DNA of 64,000 bases from Solirhodobacter olei. Lineage in GTDB: Bacteria > Pseudomonadota > Alphaproteobacteria > Rhodobacterales > Rhodobacteraceae. A program made the position numbers and the translations under genes. Shown here piece after piece: positions 52,440 to 60,203 of the stretch. Where the stretch lies: assembly GCF_004010155.1 (NCBI RefSeq), contig NZ_RRYH01000005.1, positions 124,001-188,000 of the forward strand. The letters run 5' to 3'. The notes under the pieces were generated by a model. The model was not told the DNA's origin. It saw nothing but the letters and a program-made list of their open reading frames with translations, and made no database searches. Numbering within the stretch: position 1 is the first letter of the stretch; each line of letters begins with the position of its first letter.

Positions 52440-53710
52440 GCGATCGACACCTTCTTGTTGCCCGAGATGTAGCCGTAGAGCACGAACAGGATCATGGTCA
52501 CCACGGTCAGGATGGTCCCCAGCGCGGCAGCCAGGCCCCAGTTCAGCGATTCCTGAACGTTGTAGGCGATCCGGTTGGAGATGAACTGGCCGTTCTGCCC
52601 GCCGACGAGTTCCGGCGTGATGTAGTAGCCGATCGACAGGATGAAGACGAGGAGCACACCAGCCCCCACGCCGGGCAGGGTCAGCGGCGCGAAGACCCGC
52701 CAGAACGCCCGCCAGGGATGCGCGCCCATCGAGACGGCGGCCCGGACATAGCTGTCGGGGATCGCCTTCATCACCGAATAGAGCGGCAGCACCATGAAGG
52801 GCAGCAGCACCTGCGTCATCACGACGACCGTGCCGAAGGCGTTGTTCATCAGCATAGGTCGCGCGTTATCCGACACGGCCCCGCTTCCGACCAGGATCGA
52901 GTTCACCACGCCATGCGACTGCAGCAGCACGATCCAGGCCGTGATCCGCACCAGAAGCGATGTCCAGAACGGCAGCAGCACGGCGATCATCATCAGGTTC
53001 GCCTTGGATTCCGGCAGCCGCGAGATCCAGTAGGCCAGCGGATACCCCAGCACCAGCGTCAGCACGGTGATCAGGATACTCATCCAGCCGGTACGCCAGA
53101 ACAGTGGCAGATAGATCCGCTCGTAGCTCGGCACCCGCTCCAGCACGCCCTGCGCAGAATACTGCATGTCGATCGCGGCGATGTAGAAGTCCGCCGTGAC
53201 GGGAGAGCTTTCACGCTTCAGCAGCGTCCAGATCGGCCGCTTGCCCCAGGCCCCGTCGATCTTCTCCAGCTCCGCCTTCCAGGACGCCGGCGCTTCCTTG
53301 ACCCGTGCCGAACGGAAAGTGGTCTTGTTGATCAGCCCGAAGCTGCCGGGCATCTCCTCGTTCAGCCGCTTGGCGATCCGGCCGAAGGTATGGTTCTTGA
53401 AGGCCACGCCCAGGTCCGCTGCGACGGCGGCATAGGCATCCTCGGACGGCAGGTCCTTGCCGTTCCAATGCGACAGCGCGGCCACGGTCTTCGGCATGTA
53501 GGTGGGAACGGTCGTGTTCGCGACGCTCAACCAGATCATCCCGCAGAGCGGAATGAGAAACATCACGGTTATGAATAGCAAAAGCGGCAGCGTCAGCAGG
53601 AACGCGCCTCGGCGCTTCCGGCGTTCGGCACGGCGCAGGCTCGCTTTCAGGCCCGGGGTGCCGGCTTCGGCCGGCACCCCTTTGGCTGATGTTGTCACCT
53701 CAGCACACAT
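52436..53710 (-). CDS. ABC transporter permease, PotB-like, with large periplasmic insert
   Basis: 424 residues, longer than the ~290 of E. coli PotB. After helix 1 (FLLTLPLLLFITVMFLIPLC) there is a ~140-residue hydrophilic segment (~65-210) before helix 2 (WMSILITVLTLVLGYPLAYW). The EAA loop is AAVSMGAHPWRAFWRVFAPL TLPG. The N-terminus is charged (RRAERRKRRGAF). A perfect 11-bp hairpin lies inside codons 10-19. No strong Shine-Dalgarno precedes the ATG, which is 9 bases after the binding-protein stop, so coupling is likely. Confidence 0.92.
   Translation of the reverse strand: MCAEVTTSAKGVPAEAGTPGLKASLRRAERRKRRGAFLLTLPLLLFITVMFLIPLCGMIWLSVANTTVPTYMPKTVAALSHWNGKDLPSEDAYAAVAADLGVAFKNHTFGRIAKRLNEEMPGSFGLINKTTFRSARVKEAPASWKAELEKIDGAWGKRPIWTLLKRESSPVTADFYIAAIDMQYSAQGVLERVPSYERIYLPLFWRTGWMSILITVLTLVLGYPLAYWISRLPESKANLMMIAVLLPFWTSLLVRITAWIVLLQSHGVVNSILVGSGAVSDNARPMLMNNAFGTVVVMTQVLLPFMVLPLYSVMKAIPDSYVRAAVSMGAHPWRAFWRVFAPLTLPGVGAGVLLVFILSIGYYITPELVGGQNGQFISNRIAYNVQESLNWGLAAALGTILTVVTMILFVLYGYISGNKKVSIA
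53655..53680. promoter_or_regulatory. strong hairpin in the 5' end of the PotB-like gene
   Basis: GGGGTGCCGGC and GCCGGCACCCC form a perfect 11-bp stem closing a four-base loop (TTCG on the plus strand, CGAA on the minus-strand RNA). It is located 30 bases into the permease gene, directly downstream of the binding-protein gene. Such structures can protect the upstream binding-protein mRNA and lower permease translation. Inference. Confidence 0.5.
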
Positions 53711-53719
53711 GCGCTGACG

Positions 53720-54910
53720 TCAGCTCGCAAGCCAGGCGGCGAAGCGCTGGCTCAGCTGCGGGCCGTAGTTGGTCCAGAAGGATGCGCTCTTGGCGATCGA
53801 GTCCTTCAGGTGATCCGGCGATGTCGGCATGTACGGCATCATCTTGATCTTGTCGTTCTTGTAGTAGGTCAGATTGCCCATCTGCGCGAAGGACGACTTC
53901 CGCGCCGGCGAGTAGGCGATGTAGCGCGCTTGCTCGACAAGGCTCTTGGTCGAGGTCGAGAAGCGCAGGAAGTCCATCGCGGTCTTCAGCCGGTCGGCCG
54001 GCAGGCCCGCCGGAACGACCCAGCCGTCCCATTCGTAAAGACCGCCGTCCCAGACGAAGTCGAAGGGCTGGCCGTCGGCCGCGATCGCGTTGAAGATCCG
54101 CCCGTTATAGGCCGAGGCGATGGTCACGTCGCCCTGCGCCAGCATCTGCGGCGGCTGCGCGCCGGCACTCCACCACAGCGCATGCGGCTTCATCGTGTCG
54201 AGCTTCTTGAACGCCTGATCCACGCCGGCCGGGGTCGCCAGCACGTCATAGATCTTGTCCTTGGCCACGCCGTCGGCATAAAGCGCCCACTCCAGGTTGC
54301 CGGCCGGGATCTTCTCCAGCCCGCGCTTGCCCGGGAACTTCTCGAAGTCGTAGACGTCCTTGATCGTCTGCGGGCCGCCGTTCGGGAAGGCCTTCTTGTT
54401 GTAGCCGAACATGGTGTTGTACGAGATCGTCGAGACGTAGCCACCCGACTTGTCGTCACCGCCCGAAAGCGAGCCCCGGGTAAAGTCGTCCCAGGCGGGG
54501 GTGCCGTCGGGGGCGTTGTCAAGGTCCTTGTTCCAGACGATCTCCTGCAGCATGCCCTGCTGGTAGAGACGGTCGGCGTCGGCCTGCAGCATGTCGACGA
54601 TGTCCCAGCTGATGTTGCCGCTCTGCTCTTGAGCGGTCAGCAGCGCCGGGCCGTTGCCGGACTTCTCGATGTTGTTGAAGTCGATGCCGGTCTTCTTGGT
54701 GTAGGGCTTCTCGTAAGCCTCGATCTGGCTCATCTGATAGGCGCCACCCCAGGAGGTGAGGTTCATCTTGGTGCCAGCGGCCATCGCGCGGCGGGCCCCC
54801 ACCAGCGAACCGAGCGCCGAGAGAGAGACCAGGCCGGCGGTCGAGGCGCCGAGGGCGAGCAGGTCGCGCCGGGAAACCGGGACGCTCCCGTTTTCATCGT
54901 CCTTTTTCAT
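53720..54910 (-). CDS. extracellular solute-binding protein of the polyamine/opine type, Tat-exported
   Basis: 396 residues. A twin-arginine signal is present (SRRDLLALGASTAGLVSLSA, cleavage near RAMA|AG). The mature part is a PotD-like periplasmic-binding protein (NLTSWGGAYQMSQIEAYEKP, IVDMLQADADRLYQQGMLQE, and KPHALWWSAGAQPPQMLAQG). It captures the ligand for the two permeases. GGAGGATTAGC precedes the ATG. Placed between the ATPase and permease genes. Confidence 0.94.
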   Translation of the reverse strand: MKKDDENGSVPVSRRDLLALGASTAGLVSLSALGSLVGARRAMAAGTKMNLTSWGGAYQMSQIEAYEKPYTKKTGIDFNNIEKSGNGPALLTAQEQSGNISWDIVDMLQADADRLYQQGMLQEIVWNKDLDNAPDGTPAWDDFTRGSLSGGDDKSGGYVSTISYNTMFGYNKKAFPNGGPQTIKDVYDFEKFPGKRGLEKIPAGNLEWALYADGVAKDKIYDVLATPAGVDQAFKKLDTMKPHALWWSAGAQPPQMLAQGDVTIASAYNGRIFNAIAADGQPFDFVWDGGLYEWDGWVVPAGLPADRLKTAMDFLRFSTSTKSLVEQARYIAYSPARKSSFAQMGNLTYYKNDKIKMMPYMPTSPDHLKDSIAKSASFWTNYGPQLSQRFAAWLAS

Positions 54911-54987
54911 GTTGCTAATCCTCCGTGTTAAGGGGCGTCTTCAGCGCCCGTTACGTACTCCGATATCCGGTCCCGGAGGGCCGGAGC

Positions 54988-56091
54988 TCAGAGCGGATCG
55001 AGCGCTCGCGCATCCTGCGGCGCCCAGCCGATCCGCACTTTCTCACCCGGCGCCAGGCGGCGCTGGTCGAGCGTGTTGCGGTTCTTGATCACGAAATCGT
55101 CCGTTCCGGCCACACGCAGCCGGGTACGGAAAATGTCGCCCATGTAGATGAATTCCAGCACTTCCGCCTCGATCGTATGCGCCCCTTCGGGCAGCATCTC
55201 GGCGCGGTACTCGACACGCTCCGGCCGGATCGAGACAAGCGTCTTCTCGCCCTTGCCGCCGACGTTGACCGGCGTCGCGTCGATGATCTCGCCGGTGGGC
55301 AGGCGCACCATGGCGCGGCCGTCGGCGATTTCCTCGACCGTACCGGCCAGCTTGTTGTTCTCGCCGATGAACTGGGCGACGAAGCTGTTCTCCGGCGCCT
55401 CGTAAAGCTCGGAGGGCGAGGCCAGCTGCTGGATCCGGCCATCGTTGAAGACGGCGATGCGGTCCGACATGGTCAGCGCCTCGCCCTGGTCGTGGGTGAC
55501 GTAGACCACGGTGATGCCCAGCGCCTCGTGCAGCGCCTTGATCTCGAACTGCATGTGCTCGCGCAGCTGCTTGTCGAGCGCGCCGAGCGGTTCGTCCATC
55601 AGGACCAGCTTCGGCTCGAACACCAGCGCGCGGGCCAGCGCGATCCGCTGCTGCTGGCCGCCCGAAAGCTGCGCCGGGCGGCGGTTGCCGAAGGCGCCCA
55701 TCTGGACCATGTCGAGCGCGCGCTTGATCTTGCCCTCGCGCTCCGACTTGCCCATGCCGCGCACTTCGAGCGGGAAGGAGAGGTTCTCCGCCACCGTCAT
55801 GTGCGGGAACAGCGCGTAGTTCTGGAAGACCATGCCGATGCCGCGCTTGTGCGGCGGCACGGCGTTGATCGGGCTCCCCTCGAGCCGGATGTCGCCATGG
55901 GTGGCGGTCTCGAAACCGGCCAGCATCATCAGGCAGGTGGTCTTGCCGGAGCCCGACGGCCCCAGCATGGTCAGGAACTCGCCCTTGCCGATCGAGAGGT
56001 TCAGATCCTTCACGACGAGGCTTTCCCCGTCGTAACTCTTCTGCACGCGATCGAATTCGACGAATCCGCTACCTTTGGATGGTGCGTCCAC
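54988..56091 (-). CDS. ABC transporter ATP-binding protein, PotA-like
   Basis: 367 residues. Walker A LGPSGSGKTT, signature LSGGQQQRIALARAL, Walker B LVLMDEPLGALD and the H-loop VTHDQ are present. A C-terminal TOBE domain (VSIRPERVEYRAEM ... DDFVIKNRN) is typical of PotA. The GTG at 56091 is preferred because GGGGAGATAAC precedes it; a TTG further upstream would add 17 residues. First gene of the operon, 77 bases before the binding-protein gene. Confidence 0.94.
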   Translation of the reverse strand: MDAPSKGSGFVEFDRVQKSYDGESLVVKDLNLSIGKGEFLTMLGPSGSGKTTCLMMLAGFETATHGDIRLEGSPINAVPPHKRGIGMVFQNYALFPHMTVAENLSFPLEVRGMGKSEREGKIKRALDMVQMGAFGNRRPAQLSGGQQQRIALARALVFEPKLVLMDEPLGALDKQLREHMQFEIKALHEALGITVVYVTHDQGEALTMSDRIAVFNDGRIQQLASPSELYEAPENSFVAQFIGENNKLAGTVEEIADGRAMVRLPTGEIIDATPVNVGGKGEKTLVSIRPERVEYRAEMLPEGAHTIEAEVLEFIYMGDIFRTRLRVAGTDDFVIKNRNTLDQRRLAPGEKVRIGWAPQDARALDPL

Positions 56092-56436
56092 GTTATCTCC
56101 CCGTCTTCTTCGCTCCACGGTCAGGCCGCAGTTGTTGAGCAAGAGTAAATCGGAACGCTTTCAGAATTGCAACCGACTTGTCAGTGTGGGCGCTGCAACA
56201 CTTTGATTGAACGATACTTTACCAATTTTGTCGGAGTGCTTGGAATTCCGTCGCTCTGAGACGCGCCTGCCCCCGAATTGACCACTGCCCGCACGCGCGC
56301 GGCACCGCTCGGCCCGCGCCGAGCGGACAGGCGCGCGCGGCGGGTGCCCCGGGCGGCGCGGGACGCGCCTCCGGCCGGGCGCCCTGCCGGGTCCCGTCCG
56401 GCCCCGGTCCCGGGCCGATTCGCGCGTATTGGGGTC
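56092..56436. promoter_or_regulatory. gene-free region: promoter of the importer operon and a hairpin
   Basis: 345 bases without a gene. On the minus strand TTGCAA (56172-56167), a 17-base spacer and TTTACT (56149-56144) form a good sigma-70 promoter, with the GTG start about 50 bases away. The adjacent stretch 56170-56250 is AT-rich and may carry regulator sites. Nearer gshB, CCGCTCGG/CCGAGCGG (56305-56326) makes a perfect 8-bp hairpin with a six-base loop; the rest is very GC-rich. Confidence 0.5.
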
Positions 56437-57390
56437 TCAGCCCGCCGCAGCGCGCCGCTTGGCTTCGATCACCTGCCAGATGCGCTCGGCAGCGTTCACC
56501 CCGTCGAACCGCTCCAGCTCCTGGATGCCGGTGGGGGAGGTCACGTTGATCTCTGTCAGGTAGTCGCCGATCACGTCGATGCCGACGAAGACCTGGCCCT
56601 TCTCCTTCAGGACCGGGCCGATGGCGGCGCAGATCTCGCGGTCCCTCGCGGTCAGGCCGACCGGCTCCGGCCGCCCGCCGACGTGCATGTTCGAGCGGGT
56701 CTCGCCCGCCTGCGGCACCCGGTTGATCGCGCCCACCGGCTCGCCGTCGACGAGGATGACGCGCTTGTCGCCCTTGGCGACGTCGGGCAGGAATTTCTGC
56801 GCGATCAGCGGCTCGCGGCTGAAGGAGGTGAAGAGTTCGTGCAGCGACGACAGGTTGCGGTCGTTCGGATCGAGCCGGAACACCCCGGCGCCGCCGTTGC
56901 CGTAGAGCGGCTTGAGGATGATGTCGCCATGCTCGGCCTTGAAGGCCCGGATCGAGGCGAGATCGCGCGCGATCAAGGTCGGCGGGATCAGCTCGGGGAA
57001 TTGCAGAACCAGCAGTTTTTCGGGCGAATTCCGGACCCAGAACGGGTCGTTCACCACCAGCACCTTCGGGTGGATCATGTCCAGCAGATGCGTCGTGGTG
57101 ATGTAGAACATGTCGAAGGGCGGATCCTGGCGCAGCCAGACGACATCGAACTCCGCCAGGTCCAGCTCGGTCTCCGGCCCGTAGCTCACATGATCGCCCT
57201 TGACCGCGCGCAGTTCCACCGGCCGGCCCCGCGCCATCACCCGCCCCTCACGGAACGAAAGCTGCTCGGGCGGGTAATAGAACAGCTCATGCCCCCGCGC
57301 CTGGGCCTCCAGCGCGACGCGGAACGTGCTGTCCGCATCGATGTTCACGGCCCCGATCGGGTCCATCTGCAAGGCGACTTTGAGGCCCAT
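56437..57390 (-). CDS. gshB: glutathione synthetase
   Basis: 317 residues. ATP-grasp ligase joining gamma-glutamylcysteine and glycine. [20 protein letters not shown] at the N-terminus, [20 protein letters not shown], the ATP-binding [20 protein letters not shown] and [20 protein letters not shown] are typical. A normal-length family member. Encoded downstream of yraN on the same strand, 119 bases apart. Confidence 0.97.
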   Translation of the reverse strand: MGLKVALQMDPIGAVNIDADSTFRVALEAQARGHELFYYPPEQLSFREGRVMARGRPVELRAVKGDHVSYGPETELDLAEFDVVWLRQDPPFDMFYITTTHLLDMIHPKVLVVNDPFWVRNSPEKLLVLQFPELIPPTLIARDLASIRAFKAEHGDIILKPLYGNGGAGVFRLDPNDRNLSSLHELFTSFSREPLIAQKFLPDVAKGDKRVILVDGEPVGAINRVPQAGETRSNMHVGGRPEPVGLTARDREICAAIGPVLKEKGQVFVGIDVIGDYLTEINVTSPTGIQELERFDGVNAAERIWQVIEAKRRAAAG

Positions 57391-57509
57391 CCGCTTCTCC
57401 CGTGCTAAGAAGCCCTAGATGGCGCAGCCACAAGGCGGATGCAATCGCCGATCAGGGCACGCCAGCCCCTCGGCCCGATCACCCCGCCGCCCCCGGCGCC
57501 GGCCCGGCT

Positions 57510-58037
57510 TCAGGCGGCGCAGGCGCAGTCCTCGAAGGCATTCTCGAGGATCCGGATCCGGCCGGCACCGTCGACCAGCGCCACGTCAAAGCGCGCCTCG
57601 GTTGCCTGTCCGCGCGGCTCTCCGGCGAGGAACTCCGCCGCCGCAGCGGAAATCCGGCCCATCTGCTGCGCCGACAGCCGTTCGGCGGCGACCTCGAAGC
57701 TCCGCGCCTGCTTCACCTCGATGAAAATGACGGCTTCGCCTTCGCGCGCGATCAGGTCGACCTCGCCGCCCTGGCCCCGCCAGCGCCGCGCCGCGACCGG
57801 ATGCCCGGACCGCTCGTAATGCCGCGCTGCAGCCTCCTCGGCCGAAAGCCCCGAAAGATAGGCCCGCGCCCCGCGCCGCCGCCGCGCCCGGAGCGCGCCG
57901 GTCTCTGCGACATCCCTGCTGCCCCCGAACCAGGGCGCCGCCGCCTTCGCCAGGCCCGCCATCACCGGTCCCGTCAACGCCGGTCCCGCCACCGTAGGCC
58001 CCACGTTCGCCGAACCCGCCATCACCGAACCCGCCAT
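57510..58037 (-). CDS. yraN: YraN (UPF0102) family protein with a repetitive N-terminus
   Basis: 175 residues. The UPF0102 nuclease-like core lies at about 60-150: RRRGARAYLSGLSAEEAAAR, HPVAARRWRGQGGEVDLIAR and EGEAVIFIEVKQARSFEVAA (restriction-endonuclease-like E...VDLI...EVK). Ahead of it is a ~30-residue extension built from six 5-residue repeats of the kind MAGSV. GGGAGGTTGCG precedes ATG 58037; an in-frame GTG at 58094 and ATGs inside the repeat are alternatives. It sits next to rsmI and the LpoA-like gene, as in E. coli. Function unknown. Confidence 0.85.
   Translation of the reverse strand: MAGSVMAGSANVGPTVAGPALTGPVMAGLAKAAAPWFGGSRDVAETGALRARRRRGARAYLSGLSAEEAAARHYERSGHPVAARRWRGQGGEVDLIAREGEAVIFIEVKQARSFEVAAERLSAQQMGRISAAAAEFLAGEPRGQATEARFDVALVDGAGRIRILENAFEDCACAA
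57948..58037 (-). repeat. 15-bp tandem repeat, six units, at the start of yraN
   Basis: On the minus strand six consecutive 15-base units begin with ATGGCGGGTTCGGTG. Units 1 and 2 differ by one base; units 3-6 are more diverged but keep the GGG core. Translated: MAGSV, MAGSA, NVGPT, VAGPA, LTGPV, MAGLA. Units 1, 2 and 6 begin with ATG, unit 4 with GTG and unit 5 with TTG. The unit length is a multiple of three, so gain or loss keeps the frame. Confidence 0.8.
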
Positions 58038-58090
58038 CGCAACCTCCCGCGCTTCAAACACACCGCAGCGGCCCCTCATGGCCCTCCGCG

Positions 58091-58951
58091 TCACTCCGCC
58101 TCGCCGAGCTTCAGCGCGGCCTGGTAGACCTCCCGCCGGGGCAGGCCCAGCGCCGCGGCGACCTCGGCCGCCGCATCCTTCACCGAGGCCCGGCCGAGCG
58201 CCTCGCGCAGCGCGGCCTCCAGCGCGCCCGCCTCGGGCACCACCTCTCCCGCGCGGTCAACGACCAGCACGATCTCGCCCTTGACGTCGCGCGCGGCGAA
58301 GGCTTCGGCCAGTTCCGCCAGCGTCCCGCGAGAGACCTCCTCGAACCGCTTGGTCAGCTCCCGGCACACGGCCGCCTGACGCAAAGCCCCCAGAGACTCG
58401 CACAGTTCGATTAATGTTCGGCTAATGCGCTTGGGCGATTCGTAGATCACCAGCGTCGCCGGCACTGCGGCGAGCTCCGCCCAGAACCGTTTGCGGGCGC
58501 CTGCGGCGGCGGGCGGGAAGCCGGCAAACAGGAAACGGTCGGTCGGCAGGCCGGAGACGGTGAGCGCCGCAAGCACCGCCGAGGGGCCGGGGGCGGAGAT
58601 CACCTTGTGGCCCGCCCCGATCGCGGCGCGCGCGAGCTGGTAGCCGGGATCGGCGACCAGCGGCGTGCCGGCCTCGGAGGCATAGGCGACCGAGCGGCCC
58701 TCCTCCAGGGCGCGCAGGATCCGCGGCCGCATCGCGGCGCCGTTGTGGTCGTGATAGGCCAGGAGAGGCCGCCCGCCCAGCGCCACGCCATGTATCTCCA
58801 TCAGGTGACGGAGGCTGCGGGTGTCCTCCGCCGCCAGCACCTCGGCCTGGCCCAGGATGTCCAGCGTGCGCAGCGTGATGTCGCGCGCCGCCCCGATCGG
58901 GGTCGCGACGAAATAGAGCCCCGGGCCCAGCCTCGCCTCAGCTCCGGCCAT
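58091..58951 (-). CDS. rsmI: 16S rRNA (cytidine(1402)-2'-O)-methyltransferase
   Basis: 286 residues, SAM-dependent tetrapyrrole-methylase fold. GPGLYFVATPIGAARDITLR, LAAEDTRSLRHLM, YHDHNGAAMRPRILRALEEG, SEAGTPLVADPGYQLARAAI and GAGHKVISAPGPSAVLAALT are diagnostic of RsmI. Methylates the 2'-OH of C1402 in the 16S decoding centre. The start at 58951 gives the family length; upstream frame is rejected. Divergent from the LpoA-like gene, as in E. coli (rsmI/lpoA/yraN). Confidence 0.96.
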   Translation of the reverse strand: MAGAEARLGPGLYFVATPIGAARDITLRTLDILGQAEVLAAEDTRSLRHLMEIHGVALGGRPLLAYHDHNGAAMRPRILRALEEGRSVAYASEAGTPLVADPGYQLARAAIGAGHKVISAPGPSAVLAALTVSGLPTDRFLFAGFPPAAAGARKRFWAELAAVPATLVIYESPKRISRTLIELCESLGALRQAAVCRELTKRFEEVSRGTLAELAEAFAARDVKGEIVLVVDRAGEVVPEAGALEAALREALGRASVKDAAAEVAAALGLPRREVYQAALKLGEAE

Positions 58952-59042
58952 CCCCCCGCCCCCCCGGCACAAGTTGCCAATGCAGAATGAAACGCATAGG
59001 CTCCGCCTACACGCATGCCTTTCCGGGAGCGAGGATTTTTTC

Positions 59043-60203
59043 ATGTTGCCGATTCTGTCACGCGCGCGCCTCACGGCGGCCCGCGCCCTCGCTTTGGCCG
59101 GTCTCCTTGCCCTCGCAGGCTGCGGCGCAGCCCCGATCAGCGGCGGCTCTGGCGGCACGGTGAACGTGGCGCTGCTGGTGCCCTCGGGCTCGCCACGCTC
59201 GGGCGACGACCTCCTGGCCCAGAACCTCGAAAACGCCGCCCGGCTCGCGATCTCGGATCTCGACGGGGTGAAGGTGAACCTCAAGGTCTATTCCACCCAG
59301 GGCAACGCGCAGACCGCCTCGCAGGTCGCCTCGCAAGCGGTGAACGAGGGGGCGCAGGTGATCCTCGGCCCGGTCTTCGCCGCCTCCGCCAAGGCGGCGG
59401 GCGCCGCCGTCGCGGGCCGCGGCGTCAACGTGCTCGCCTTCTCGAACACGCCCGCGGTCGCCGGCGGCAACGTCTTCATCCTCGGCCAGACCTTCGCCGA
59501 CACCGCACGGCGGCTGGTCAGCTATGCCGTCTCGCAGGGCAAGGGCTCCATCGCCGTGGTCCACAGCCAGAATGCCGAGGGTATGCTGGGCAACGCCGCC
59601 GCCACCGCCGCGATCCAGTCCTCCGGCGCGACGCTGGCGACCGACGCGACCTACCCGTTCTCGCAGCAGGGCATCGTCCAGGCGATCCCCGACATCGCCA
59701 AGCAGGTGACCTCCTCGGGTGCCCAGGCGGTGATCTTCACTGCCAACACGGCCGGCGCCCTGCCGCTGACCACCCAGCTGATGAGCGAGAACGGCGTCGA
59801 CCCGGCAGTGACCCAGTACATCGGCCTCACCCGCTGGGACATCCCGTCGACCACGCTGGCGCTGCCCGGGGTCCAGCATGGCTGGTTCGCGCTGCCCGAC
59901 CCGGCGCTCGCGCAGCAGTTCTCCGCCCGCTACAACACCGCCTACGGCACCAACCCGCTGCCGATCGCCAGCCTCGCCTATGACGGCATCGCCGCCATCG
60001 GCGCGCTGGTGAAACGCGGCGGCCCCGCACCGCTGAGCGCCTCCTCCCTCACCCAGCCCTCCGGCTTCGTGGGCGTCGACGGCATCTTCCGCTTCCGGGC
60101 CGACGGCACGACCGAGAGGGGCCTGGCGATCGCCCAGATCCTCGACAAGCAGGTATCCGTGATTGACCCCGCCCCGACAAGCTTCGGCGGCGCCGGCTTC
60201 TGA
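59043..60203 (+). CDS. LpoA-like penicillin-binding-protein activator lipoprotein
   Basis: 386 residues. Lipobox LALAGCG with the lipid-attached Cys about residue 27. The mature domain is a type I periplasmic-binding fold (VNVALLVPSGSPRSGDDLLA, NAARLAISDLDGVKVNLKVY, GAQVILGPVFAASAKAAGAA) as in the C-terminal domain of LpoA. LpoA stimulates PBP1a from the outer membrane. The TPR-rich N-terminal domain of E. coli LpoA is absent, so the call rests on fold and on synteny with rsmI and yraN. Confidence 0.85.
   Translation: MLPILSRARLTAARALALAGLLALAGCGAAPISGGSGGTVNVALLVPSGSPRSGDDLLAQNLENAARLAISDLDGVKVNLKVYSTQGNAQTASQVASQAVNEGAQVILGPVFAASAKAAGAAVAGRGVNVLAFSNTPAVAGGNVFILGQTFADTARRLVSYAVSQGKGSIAVVHSQNAEGMLGNAAATAAIQSSGATLATDATYPFSQQGIVQAIPDIAKQVTSSGAQAVIFTANTAGALPLTTQLMSENGVDPAVTQYIGLTRWDIPSTTLALPGVQHGWFALPDPALAQQFSARYNTAYGTNPLPIASLAYDGIAAIGALVKRGGPAPLSASSLTQPSGFVGVDGIFRFRADGTTERGLAIAQILDKQVSVIDPAPTSFGGAGF

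Noticed and set aside
58952-59284. N-terminal extension of rsmI
   Set aside because: It overlaps the divergent LpoA-like signal sequence, and the RsmI family begins just before GLYFVATPIG.
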